Part shown: piece after piece, positions 34,071-45,700 of the stretch
Layout of the letters: each line of letters starts with the position of its first letter
Position numbering within the stretch: position 1 is the stretch's first letter
NCBI GenBank assembly: GCA_032207245.1
Contig: JAGEOH010000248.1
Span: 1-64,000 of the forward strand
From: Pardosa pseudoannulata
Taxonomy: Eukaryota; Arthropoda; Arachnida; Araneae; Lycosidae
Length of the DNA: 64,000 bases
Direction: 5' to 3'
Program-made: the position numbers and the translations under genes
Notes under the pieces: generated by a model
What the model was told of the DNA's origin: nothing
What the model saw: the letters and a program-made list of their open reading frames with translations, nothing else
Databases searched by the model: none

Positions 34071-34854
34071 ATGACAAAAGAAACTTTATAAATATTTTTC
34101 TCAGAAATGTTAAGCTGTTTATGCTAACAAATTTTTACCTATAAACTAAACATTACTAAAAGTATGTTCTCAGAACTTACTAAAATCATAATTTGATAAG
34201 TTCTAATAGTTAGTACTTATTGAAATATATTATAATGTAATCACATAAGATAAGAACAGTGAATCTTTTATAATGATAATTAATAGTATAAGAATTTTTA
34301 AATGTTTGATGATTTTTTAATTTTAAAGGCTTACATACAGCATAGCATAATAAACATATGTGAAATATGTTTCTATAACATATTTTTTTATTAAATTTTA
34401 TGTATGAATTTATGTAATTGTATCCCATGGTATCACTTTTATGAATTAAGCATAAAAAATTAAGATATTTATATAATTGAAAATCAGAATATTTTTCTTT
34501 AATTATTTTAGAAATATATTTAAAACTTTTCTATAGATTGGGTGTAAATTTAATATCATGCAGAATTAATTTGTTAACAGTTCACTAAATGTATACAAAA
34601 ACATTTTATATGAGTCATTCAAAAGCCAATGCAAAAATAAAATGAAAAAGGTAGTGCTTCTTAATACATTAATTTCTTTCTTTCTTTTTTTTTTCTTTTC
34701 TTTAAAAAAAAATATTGAAAATTTCAATGGTAAATAATAAATTATTGTTGCAAGAACAAGTATATTCTTATGTGTATATTTCTACATTTTTAAATTTATG
34801 CTTATTTCTGTATTAATTTTCTAATCATATTAAATGTGCACTTTTGAATTTCAG

Positions 34855-34965
34855 AAACAATGACATCTGCCTTACAGATTCTGATTATATGGTAGAATCA
34901 CAAGCACAGTACATTGAAAATTTGCAGCAACAAATTTATATATTAGAAAATGAAGTTGGCTATTT
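34855..34965 (+). CDS. gene 2 a exon, copy in unit 2
   Basis: 111 bases with the same acceptor, phases and donor as the copy at 22776. It reads SDYMVESQAQYIENLQQQIY and then ILENEVGYL. The Tyr and Glu variants suit a coiled coil better than the unit 1 copy, so I take this as the likelier functional version. It is followed at once by ATATCCTTTT. Confidence 0.65.
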
Positions 34966-34975
34966 ATATCCTTTT
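34966..34975 (+). promoter_or_regulatory. candidate U12-type AT-AC 5' splice site, unit 2
   Basis: ATATCCTTTT is identical to the unit 1 site. The branch-like motif here reads TCCTTAAG and is followed by TAGAAC, so unit 2 has lost the last branch base but keeps a nearby AC that unit 1 lacks. The true acceptor is unresolved. Confidence 0.5.
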
Positions 34976-35472
34976 ATTCTTGTTTACTTTCAATGGCAAG
35001 CTTTTTTTTTTAATGAATCATTTAATATTTCAAATTTACAACCTTGGTACAATGTTAATATTTTGGTTACCTATTATGGAAAAATTAATTTTATATGTGT
35101 TGCAGTTAATATATATATATTTATTTATTTACAATTCTGCAAATTATTTTTGATAGCCATTATTGTGTCTAAATTGTAATGACTGTAATACTAACTACAA
35201 AAAAAATAAATTTTTTTTTAGTTGAACTATATGGAAACAAGTGTTATAAAAATAAGGAGTTTAATACATTTTGTCCTTAAGTAGAACATCTTTATTAATA
35301 AAATTGCTAAATATATCTAAGTTTAATGATAGAGAAATAATTTTATATAAATGATATATAAAAAAATTGTTTTTGTGGGATTATATCTTAACTATTTTTT
35401 CAAAGTTTTTGTAAATTTCATACATAGTAGCAGTGACATAGTGGCAACAACATACTAGCAGTGACATAGTAG

Positions 35473-35527
35473 TAGTGAAGCAGTGAAAACAAAAACAAAG
35501 ATGTCCGCTGGAGAAATAAAAGATCAG
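35473..35527 (+). CDS. gene 2 b exon, copy in unit 2 (start approximate)
   Basis: The donor is GATCAG|GTACAT. The frame EAVKTKTKMSAGEIKDQ differs from unit 1 by Ile to Thr. A start after TAG at 35472 gives the same 55-base length and one-base entry phase as unit 1. The upstream TAG/CAG repeat is longer and rearranged here. Confidence 0.45.
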
Positions 35528-36137
35528 GTACATATGTGATAATCTTAAATTTAATCATCGATTATTTTTTGTTGCAAGATAATTTGCTGTTGATTTTTAG
35601 CTGCTATACCATTTTATGTTTCCAAAATATTTATTTTTTTGATCCACTGATTTCAATTGTTAGTTCATATATACTTGTATATGTATGTGGATATTGTTTA
35701 CATGCACTATGTCATCCCTTTTACTTCAAAAATACTTATAAAGCTTTTCACTGGAAACAAATTCAAATTAATCTGTAAAAAGTCTTTATTATGCTGTATT
35801 GTAAAATTAAAAATTTATAACATAGTGTCATTTACTTCTGATGTACAGATATAAGGAATTTGTGAGCAAGTTTAGCATTATTCTTGATTTATATCAGTGG
35901 TTCTTAAACTTTTTATCCCAATGAACCCTTTTCTCACTACATGCATAACAATTGAACTTCTGAAGAAAAATTACCTACAAATAATTAAGGGTATATTATG
36001 CATCAATGATTAGGCATAATCATAAAAACTAAAAATATAAATTATTAAAAAATATAGACAGTACTTACAAAAGAGGGTCAAGATATATTGATGACTGTTT
36101 CACACCTTCTTGTGTTTTAATGTATTATATGGTTTAA

Positions 36138-36978
36138 TACTAGAATGTCTGGGATTTTGATTACCCTTAAATGTCTACCAGTGTCATTTTGACAATGCAA
36201 TATAAAATGTATGAAATAATTGTAATAACTAAATAATTGCAGGACTAGTGTTCAGTAGGTTTTAGTTTTAAGACTTTTTAATATTCATATGTTATGTAGT
36301 TTAATATATAGTTATCATATATTATGACACTTTATATCATAAAAAAACTGTAACAAAACAAGTTACTTAATCTTGTAAAATGAAATTAAACGATAATATT
36401 CATAAACATTAGTATAATAAGCAAATCATAATTTTTCTCAGTATGGAAATTTTTTAATCATTTTTATACCTAATGTTTTGTACATACCTCATTTGCAATA
36501 GATATAGTGACACTAAATTTTTCCTGTACATTATCCACACACCATTTTTATACAAGAGACGTGCATTATTTTAGTTGCTGTCATTTCAGGGTGTCTGCTC
36601 TGCACAAGGTTTGAAAATCTGATGAAATTTTTTTATGGGCAGATAAGCAAATGCTGTGTAATGAACTACTTAGACACAAAAATCTAAACATAATCGATTA
36701 ATTTCTACTTTGAACCCAATAACACTGCATTCAAGGTCAAACAAATGTGCAGTAGTACTTAGGAAGCCCTTAGTGTCACAGTGACACCAGCAGACTTTCC
36801 AGGTATATTTGGTTGTAAAATCTCTCCCAATTAACCTAGAGCCACAAAAGTTTTTCGGTGTAATCATCATTGAAAATGATTAAAAGTCATAAATTTTCAA
36901 ATTCTCCTCAAAAATGTGTAAAGGAGAACAAATTAAACAGGCTCTGGTGTCCTATTGACACTGAAAGACTTTCTAGAG
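36138..36978. mobile_element. piggyBac-type non-autonomous element, unit 2
   Basis: Duplicate of 31501-32342 with TTAA at 36134-36137 and 36979-36982. The length differs by one base. Confidence 0.7.
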
Positions 36979-37554
36979 TTAAATGACTCATTATCACATT
37001 GCTTTTCAGTTCCCGATTGTTGTGTTTTTGGCTTATTAGTTACTATTATTAATCCTATGTAAAAGATTAGGAAAAAATTATAGAATGAATATACAGATTT
37101 TGTTTAAAATTGTGATGGTATTTTAAAATTTCTCAAGAAGCCCGTGGAAGATTGTTGAAGATCTCTACAGTTCTGTAGAACACACTTCGAGAAATTCTAA
37201 TTTAGACCAAGCATCACCAGGATTTTTTAGCTATGTAACAAAATCAATCCATTTGTGAGTATTAAGAAAACATTTTGGATCAATAATATTATTTTAAACA
37301 ATCCTAAAAACAATATAAATATTAACAAAACAACTGTAAGAATTAAATATAAGAAAGCAACATAATAATTCAAACATTTGTATAAAAACAAACACTTGAA
37401 TTAACTGTATTTATGAAAATACTATTTAATATTAATTTGATATTGTTTTACATACTTCTATTTGTTTATGATATCATTTTTAATTAATAATAATAATTAT
37501 TTCATTGCTTTACTATAATTACATTACTTTTCATGCATTGCTAAACTTTGTAGA

Positions 37555-37733
37555 TTGGTTTGGTTTCGTTTGGAGTGCAACAGTCTACTGTTTTGCACAC
37601 GAGGGCTAATGAGACCGGGACCTACAGTTTAAAGCCGATTCTGAATGGCTACAAACATCCATGCCAGCAGCAGGATTCGAACCCGCGATCTGCGGTTCCG
37701 AAGAGCAGCGCTCTACCATTCCGCCATTGTTCG
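37555..37733 (-). repeat. complete tRNA-derived SINE with 15-bp target duplication
   Basis: GCTAAACTTTGTAGA is repeated exactly at 37540-37554 and 37734-37748. Reading on the minus strand, the head has GGCGGAATGGTAGAGC and box B GGTTCGAATCC, and the tail is CCAAACGAAACCAAACCAA. It defines the family's length at about 178 bases. Confidence 0.93.
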
Positions 37734-38278
37734 GCTAAACTTTGTAGAACAAGAGCTACAAATGAAAACAACAACACACTCAAATAATTACAACATTAAT
37801 TTGGTCAAGGTTGTTGTATTCCACCTATTTGAATACTGCAATTTTATAACTAAACATTATTCTTATAATTTATTTTCAGTTCAATTTTGTACACATTATC
37901 AAAGTGTTCTTTTTATTTTTATGGTTTATACATTATACTTTATTTTTGGAAACCAAGTGGGTTTCTGTAAGTGATCAAATGCGAAACTTGGTAATCCATT
38001 GTTTAGAAGTTGCCAATGCCTAACTTCAGTTAAAAATTTGTAACTAATGTCAGAATTTTTTCCCTTGAAAAATACTTTTATCATCTCTGAGAAAAAGGCT
38101 TTTCATTGTAGTCATTAATTATGTTGTTTTTTCCTATAAAAAAGTTTAGTAATTTTAGATACTATTTAATAAATAAAACTTGATAACTTTATTCAGTTGA
38201 AGTTGCATTTCGAAATATAGGGTCCAGTGGATACATTCTTTTATGTTTCTAATTCGTAGATCATCTCTTTCATTTCAG

Positions 38279-38428
38279 AATATAATGAATGATCATCGCA
38301 ACAAGTTACAATTGATGAAAGAAATGGCAGAAAAGGATAATGAACTGCAATTACAAATTTCTAACAACATAGATTTAAGAAGGGAGAATTCCTTCCTAAG
38401 TGAGCAAATATTAAACGTAAAACAACAG
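38279..38428 (+). CDS. gene 2 exon A (coiled coil)
   Basis: The acceptor is CATTTCAG|AAT and the donor CAACAG|GTATCT. It is 150 bases, phase 0 at both ends. The peptide includes NKLQLMKEMAEKDNELQLQI and DLRRENSFLSEQILNVKQQ. It is homologous to exon B at its C-terminal half (D-L-x-R-E-N-x-x-L-x-E-Q-x-x-x-K-Q) but far more diverged than the introns around it. The equal phase would let A and B be used together or as alternatives. Confidence 0.7.
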
Positions 38429-38655
38429 GTATCTTATCTTATTGGTATTATTAATTTCTTCTTATAATATGTATATTTATTGTTACTTTCTATTTAAAAT
38501 ATTTGTTGAAAAATATTTTATGGAAACTTTTTTACACTCTTAAAAATATCCCACAATATATTTCATTCATTTTGTACAGTAATAAAAATTATACTAATAC
38601 ACTATAGTAGAATATTAAGATTAAAGTCCATTAAATAAAATCAGAAACAGGTGTA

Positions 38656-38830
38656 GTGAGGTTTGGATCCTACATTGTACTGTTTTTGCTCCAAAAGAGC
38701 TGATAAGACTGAGGCCTACTGCTTGAAGCTGAATCTAAACCATAAACATACATGCTAGCAGTTGGATTCAAACCAAGAAACTTCATTACCAAGTAGCAGT
38801 GTCCTACCCGTTTGGCTATCTTTTGGCAGA
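38656..38830 (-). repeat. tRNA-derived SINE, diverged
   Basis: Family landmarks appear in order on the minus strand: GCCAAACGGGTAGGAC, a degraded B box (GGTTTGAATCC), TTCAAGCAGTAGGCC. It lies in the part absent from the other duplication unit. Confidence 0.7.
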
Positions 38831-40164
38831 AGGGGAATAAATACTAGTATTGTCTAAAACTGTATATATGTCACTGTAACAATTTTTAGTTAATGATTTT
38901 TAAGTAAATCAGTATTTAATTATAATATATATGTATATGTGTGTGTGGGGAGAATTGATTTAGTTAGTTCAAGACCCTTAGCCATGATTTAGTTTTAAAG
39001 AAGGATGGTGCTGAAACTGCATTAAGAGATATGTATTTCACTACTATTTTAACTAAAAAAACATAAAATTCAATAAAAATTTATATAAAACTTAATAATA
39101 GTGTTAAAAAATTATGTGAGATGTAATATTATATATCTAAAAGTCCATGTACAATTTTGTACCTTTAACATATTTAGACAAATGTTACTTGATATCTGCA
39201 TGAAGGACTTCTTGATGAACACTGGAAAGTGAACTGTACTGACAATCACTGAGTTACATCTATGTTTATACAAAACATTAGAAAATTATGACATTTAACC
39301 AAATCATCTCAAATTTTCTAAAAAAAAAAAAAAAAAAGTGTTAAGCATTATTTTTCTTGATAAAAATAAAGAATAGTTAGTTATAATTTGAAATATAACT
39401 TTGAATTAAATTATCTGTCTGTAGTTTAACCCTTTCTTGATACAAAATGTTAAACTACATAATCTAGCTCATTTAGTTTCAATCAATGATAATGAAATAA
39501 ACTAAGTAGCTTAACCCTTTGTATCCCAACAACCTTGAATTGAAAAAAAAAATCCTGAAATGTACATTAAAATGTATTATCTCCAAATTGTAAAAATAAT
39601 TAAAAGGATTTAAAATATAAAAATATGTATTTCTGATAAATACTGTAATTACATTGCACAAAAAGTTATCATAACATAAATAATTTGAAACTACTTTTGG
39701 GAGAAATATATTTCTAATGTTACTGTTTTTATATAAAGTTCAATAAATGTAATGTTTATTTCAGTAATAACCTTGTAAATCTGAATAAATAAAAAATGAA
39801 ACTCTGATATGAAAATTATAGTCAATATAGCCATTTAAGAAAAATTCTATGAACAAGTGATGTTGATTTCATAATTGCAAAATAACAACAATCAACAAAA
39901 CCATCTTTTAATGTTCATTCTTTAAATGACATCTATTTTTGGATATGTTGCACAGTGATGCAAAAAATTAATTTATTTAAATCTGTGGTTAAACACATTT
40001 CCAGTTTACCTTTATATGATTATTACTAGTCATACAAAACCAATCCATTAATAGAAATAAATATTTTAAAATAAATTGATCAAAGTGTTCATTTTATTTT
40101 TATGGTTTATACACTGTACTTTATTTTTGGAAACCAAGTGTTTTTCTGTAAGTGATCAAATGGG

Positions 40165-40846
40165 TCACTTGGTAAAATCAAACACTGGTGTTTGTCCTTT
40201 CTATTCAGGATGAAATACTGGATTTCCCAGCAGTCCTGGAACACTCGATTCTCATTGTCTGTCTTCCGTTTCTTACTCATAGTTGGAAGATGAAATATTC
40301 CGAATCAACAATAAAATTAGTTTTTACACGTTCCCCAAAAATATAACTACAGTTCAAGAAAAGTTTGCTCCATATCCAAAACTGCAATCTTATTGGAGAA
40401 TTGACGAACGCAAGCTCTCAATTTGTTTTTTGAAATCAACAAAGGCTGCAGTAGCAGTGAAGGCGGGTTTTTTTTTTAACCGAATGCAGGCAGGTTTTTC
40501 TTATCTGAAATTTTTCTCTCTTCCTTCCCTGTCTTCCCTACCGTTTCCCCTTGCATGGTATTGCCAACGCTAGGCAACATTATTTCTACAAATTTGTTTG
40601 AACAGAAGCGTGCAGGATAGGACTGTTTGACCTTGTCCTGTGGATGTCCTGTACCTTTTTTCTCCCAATAGAATGAAAGAAATGAAATAGCGATTAAGAG
40701 GAAACTTCGGGAATCTTGGCTTGACCACGAAAGGTAGTCTCGAATGCTTCTTGATACCATAAAATTTCGAAAAAAAGAAATATTCTGAATAAGAAGTTGG
40801 CAGGCCACACATGTGTTGGCAGGCCACCAGTTGCACAGCTCTGGTT
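40165..40846 (-). mobile_element. insertion in exon B unit, hAT-like terminus
   Basis: About 680 bases interrupt the colinear duplication and replace about 12 bases of the other unit. On the minus strand the right-hand end begins CAGAGCTGTGCAACTGGTGG, like hAT-family ends (CAGnGnTGnGCAA). The other end is not clear, and the open frames inside show no known domain. Confidence 0.5.
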
Positions 40847-41121
40847 AAGAAGTTGCCAATGCCTAACTTCAGTTAAAAATTTGTAACTAATGTCAGAATT
40901 TTTTCCCTTGAAAAATACTTTTATCATCTCTGAGAAAAAGGCTATTCTTTGTAGTCATTAATTATGTTGTTTTTTCCTATAAAAAAGTTTAGTAATTTTA
41001 GATACTATTTAATAAATAAAACTTGATAACTTTATTCAGTTGAAGTTGCATTTCGAAATATAGGGTCCAGTGGATACATTCTTTTATGTTTCTAATTCGT
41101 AGATCTTCTCTTTCATTTTAG

Positions 41122-41268
41122 CTCTTAAAAAAGGATGAAACTGAAATGAATGGATCGTTGAACAAATATGTGCTGTTGGAAGAACTTATAACGCATAAAG
41201 ATAGAAATATGGACCTTACGAGAGAAAACAAGATATTAAGAGAGCAAGTTTTCACTTTAAAACAGAAG
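41122..41268 (+). CDS. gene 2 exon B (coiled coil)
   Basis: The acceptor is CATTTTAG|CTC and the donor CAGAAG|GTATCT. It is 147 bases, phase 0 at both ends. The peptide includes LNKYVLLEELITHKDRNMDL and TRENKILREQVFTLKQK. Against exon A's last 66 bases I count 39 identical bases and 11 of 22 identical residues; the first halves barely align. Its surrounding introns are about 97 percent identical to those of exon A. Confidence 0.7.
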
Positions 41269-42595
41269 GTATCTTATCCTATTGTTATTATTAATTTCTT
41301 CTTATAATATGTATATTTATTGTTACTTTCTATTTAAAACATTTGTTGAAAAATATTTTATGGAAACTTTTTACACTCTTAAAAATAGCCCACAATAAGA
41401 CCCTTAGCCATGATTTAGTTTTAAAGAAGGATGGTGCTGAAACTGCATTAAAAGATATGTATTTCACTATTTTTTTAACTAAAAAAAACATAAAATTCAA
41501 TAAAATTTATATAAAACTTAATAATAGTGTTAAAAAATTATGTGAGATGTAATATCATATATCTAAAAGTCCATGTACAATTTTGTACCTTTAACATATT
41601 TAGACAAATGTTACTTGATATCTGCATGAAGGACTTCTTGATGAACACCAGAAAGTGAACTGTACTGACAATCACTGAGTTACATCTATGTTTATACAAA
41701 ACATTAGAAAATTATGACATTTAAACAAATCATCTCAAATTTTCTTTAAAAAAAATGTGTTAAGCATTATTTTTCTTGATAAAAATAAAGAATAGTTAGT
41801 TATAATTTGAATTAAATTATCTGTCTGCAGTTTAACCCTTTCTTGATACAAAATGTTAAACTACATAATCTAGCTCATTTAGTTTCAATCAATGAAAATG
41901 AAATAAACTAAGTAGCTTAATTCTTTGTATCCCAACAACCTTGAATTGAAAAAAAATCCTGAAATGTACATTAAAATGTATTATTTCCAAATTGTAAAAA
42001 TAATTAAATGGATTTAAAATATAAAAATATGTATTTCTGAAAAATACTGTAATTACATTGTACAAAAGTTATCATAACATAAATAATTTGAAACTACTTT
42101 TGGGAGAAATATATTTCTAATGTTACTGTTTTTATATAAAGTTGAATAAATAAAATATGAAACTCTGATATGAAAATTATAGTCAATACAGCCATTTAAG
42201 AAGAATTCTATGAACAAGTGATGTTGATTTCATAATTGCAAAATAACAACAATCAACAAAACCATCTTTTAATGTTCATTCTTTAAATGACATTTATTTT
42301 TGGATATGTTGCCCAGTGATGCAAAAAATTAATTTATTTAAATGTGTGGTTAAACTTATTTCCCGTTTACCTTTATATGATTATTACTAATTATACAAAA
42401 CCAATCCATTAATAGAAATAAATATTTTAAAATAAATTGATCATAATATGTGTAGAAGTATCAGTATAGCAGTTTTTAACACTTAATATAAAATATTAAG
42501 AATGGTGATCGGAATTTTTTAAATCTATAAATTGACTTTAAAACAATCAAATTTCAGTTGACTTTTTTGTGAATATTGTTATTTATTTTAATTAG

Positions 42596-42712
42596 ATGAA
42601 CTGCTTGTCTGATGGTTCATCTGTACTAAAGATCAAGTTGGATGAAATTAAAAGAGATATGGAACAATTTGTCGATTCCATTGAAGCAGCAAAATGCTTA
42701 GCAGGAGATTGA
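42596..42712 (+). CDS. gene 2 terminal exon
   Basis: The acceptor is TTTTAATTAG|ATG. In phase 0 it reads MNCLSDGSSVLKIKLDEIKR and ends FVDSIEAAKCLAGD before TGA. An AATAAA lies 37 bases after the stop. It is downstream of both duplications and present once. Confidence 0.7.
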   Translation: MNCLSDGSSVLKIKLDEIKRDMEQFVDSIEAAKCLAGD

Positions 42713-42748
42713 TTTATTTTTCTGTTTTTCTGAAATAATATTGTAAAA

Positions 42749-42754
42749 AATAAA
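42749..42754 (+). terminator. AATAAA polyadenylation signal of gene 2
   Basis: It lies shortly after the TGA at 42710-42712, in a typical 3' untranslated context. Confidence 0.6.
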
Positions 42755-45700
42755 TATTTCTTTTGATGATAAAATTGAAAACTGTTTTATTTATACTTTG
42801 ACTTTAATTAAATTTATTGAAACAGGCTATCAAAGGGATTTTATGAGTTACTAGTACTGAGGAAAAGTTTAATTTATGTATGAAATTAATAAGTTTTGTT
42901 CAAGTTTGATTTTACCTAGTTTCCAGTATTGGGATGGAGGTGCTAATATTAGTGTAAAATTAATAACAACATAGTTTAATTCAAGTTTGGTTTATGTAAA
43001 TTTTTAAAAAATACTTTTTTTTTCAATGGTGGTTTAATTTTATGAATTTACTAGTATTGCTTCTTGTAAAAAGTAGTAGTTTGTAAAACTCCAGTATTTG
43101 TTGTCAGATTAGTTGTTAATCTTATATACCAACATTACTTTCCTCTAGTACTAGCAACTTATAAAATCATGTGTGTTAAACTATTTCAACATACAACTTT
43201 ATTTCATTTCCAAAGAAATTAAATTCTGCTCATAGATTCCAGAAAATGGATATGCTGGCATCAGGACAAAAGAGATCTGAATATGTATGCACTCCAATTT
43301 ACAATACATTTTCATTGAAAATTGATTAAAATTATGTAATGATTTCCATCCATTCTGATGAAAGTTCATACTCTAGTGCACACATAAATATAATACAGTT
43401 TCTAGCTATAACTTTGTGGTGAAAGGATTTGAGTATGCAAAAAGAAAAAAAATTCTTTGAACATACAGAATTCTTAAGTTCAAAGTTATTGAACCTAAGA
43501 TGAGGATCATCAGAACAATGTCACAATATCTGTAGTTGATACATTATGATTCCCCACACCACACCATTTCTGCTGGCATATTCATGAATGTTATACTATT
43601 GTGCATTGTAACAGGGTCTACATACTTCTTAAAACACTTTGATTTTAGGTGCATTTTAAAACACCAGACATATTTTCTGACTTAGCAAAGACTTTATTTT
43701 TGTAAAAATATGTATGAACATAAAAAATATATTTATATTACTCATCTCACTTTTACAGTACTGATTAACTATTTTAATCACAGAAATTGACTAAACCAAA
43801 TAGTTTTAATGTATATACTTGTCATCCCTAACACAAATAAAATGACAGAACCACTGTTTTTTTTTATTATATTACTATGGCAAATTAGTATGTAGTGGAA
43901 ATAGTTCTTAAAATACATACTCCTATTTTACTCATTTTACTTGTACTGGTTGTCATTGTAAATCTAATTAAAAGATAATGATAAATAACTATATTCTAGG
44001 CTTCCAAGCTATATAGAATTTATCTTTGTAAAATGTTTTATATATTTTTTTTCTTAATATAGAAAGCATTTTATAAATATAAGACAATTTACCACCCTGG
44101 ACAGGGGTTCAGTTTGTCAGGCCCTAGAGCCATCTCCAATAACGGGGTCACAAGTCTGTGCACTCCTTAAAAACTTCTGAATTTTTAGGTCCTTCTTAAA
44201 AAATTGTCATTAAATCTTTTAATTTTTATCTTGCCCCTTAATTTTTTAACAGTAGTTTAATTTCAAATATAATATATCATTTAAAGTGAAAGGGGTGGTG
44301 CTAAATTGGTAACAGTTTTGCAGCCTTGTTGGGGCATTAGGATAATGGATAATGTCTCTATCGCCTACAGCATTGGGAAAAAAAAGTGAAAGCCAAGCAT
44401 GTAGCATTGCTAACAGATTATATTGTATTAGTCATCACAAAACACAGTTTCAACAAGATATTTTGATACATTCTACTGCAAAAGATATTTTTGAAATGTC
44501 AAATCATTAACTGCTTTTAAGTTTCTTTTGGTGTTAATGTATGGTCTATCTAGCAATTGGAGCACCTGTAAAACTTTACAAAATGTTTTAAAAAAAGAGT
44601 TATAATTGTGGTTTTCATATTTTGACATTTTATAAATTCAATGCTAATTTCACATATTTTACCCATCTAGCCAATATGAATTTCTTATTATGCATTGAGT
44701 ATTTTGGTGAAATATTGATTACAACACACTACTTAATTTGTGTAATTGTACATAATGCATTTATTTTACTGAAGTGACCTGTGACTACAATGTCTATATG
44801 AACAAATTGGTCACTGATCACCACCACAATGATACAAATAAACTCAGTGGGAGTTATTGGTGACTCCTATGGCATTCAATATGATAAATGACGCATTTTA
44901 AAAAGGGGGTATTATCTACTTATCAGGGTTTTTCTTTAAAATTAGTTGGACTGAATTGGATATTTAAAGACTTTTTTACAGGGAGAGAAGATTTTATGAG
45001 AACTTCAAAAGTTAAGAAACCTCTATTACATTTTGTAATTAAAGGATGTATTAAGAATTACATATGGCGGGACAAAGGTGGCATTTGTCACGGGGCTCCA
45101 CACTGTGAAGGAAATGTGATCCAAAAGAGGACGATTCGATCCAATTTGAAATAAGAAGCTGAAAAATATTTTTTATCATAAAATCGAAAGTGTTTAAAAA
45201 AATTTTTATGAACTTTCTTATTTTTTAAAATGCTTCCAGAGACTAAACTAGTTACAGATTCTTATAAAATGTTACCCAAAGACTCCTAAAATGCCTTAAT
45301 ATAAATCTAGGTATTAGTTTCATACTTTAAATTTATTAAAGTTATTAAAACTAAATTTAAATTTAGAAATTTGTCAACATTTTATGAAAATTTAACGTAC
45401 AAATAAAACATATTCCTCACAAATAAATTATTTTGTTTATCAGCAAAATAATTCCCTCAGAGTGTTCAAAAATATTTAAAATATTAATCAGGTAATAATA
45501 GAAGAAAAATTATAAATTAATATACTAGGAACATTTTAAGAATTAACAAAATACTTTGTGAGTTCATTTTAAAAATATCGTATAGAAAAAAAAACTTCAT
45601 ATATATACACTATATTTATATATATGCCACTATATTTGCCTATAGGGGCACAGGCCAGGTTTTTGCCATGGATACTAAAAGATCTAGTTACAACCCTGGA

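Larger units (their letters stand above)
33055..37690. repeat. tandem duplication, unit 2
   Basis: It is colinear with unit 1, lacking the BEL element and the 1.46-kb segment. It retains the SINE, the a and b exons and the piggyBac-type element. Similarity ends inside the SINE whose full-length copy is here. Confidence 0.85.
37898..40080. repeat. second tandem duplication, unit carrying exon A
   Basis: It is colinear with 40079-42441. The flanks of the exon differ by about 5 bases in 270 upstream and 4 in 128 downstream by hand count. About 430 bases near 38559-38987, including a diverged SINE, are absent from the other unit. Confidence 0.85.
40079..42441. repeat. second tandem duplication, unit carrying exon B
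   Basis: It begins ATCAAAGTGTTC where the first unit ends and runs to AAATAAATTGATCA. It contains an insertion at about 40165-40846 not present in the first unit. Confidence 0.85.
20922..42754 (+). other. gene 2: small coiled-coil protein with duplicated exons
   Basis: The start exon (20922-20944), the a exon (22776 or 34855), the b exon (23397 or 35473), exon A (38279), exon B (41122) and the terminal exon (42596-42712) connect in phase; AATAAA follows at 42749. The predicted protein is about 200 residues, charged, Leu/Gln/Glu-rich and probably a coiled coil throughout, with no signal peptide or membrane segment. I do not recognise the family. The b exon ends in phase 0 but the a exon needs two bases before it, so the two a-b pairs cannot both be joined in one message. 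They must be alternatives, or one pair is dead. Confidence 0.65.

Noticed and set aside
34844..35179. 111-residue open frame containing the a exon
   Set aside because: Past the a exon it consists of Phe/Ile/Tyr-rich intron translation and is not maintained in unit 1.
40283..40936. Several overlapping open frames of 70-110 residues
   Set aside because: They lie inside the hAT-like insertion, overlap on both strands and show no recognisable domain.
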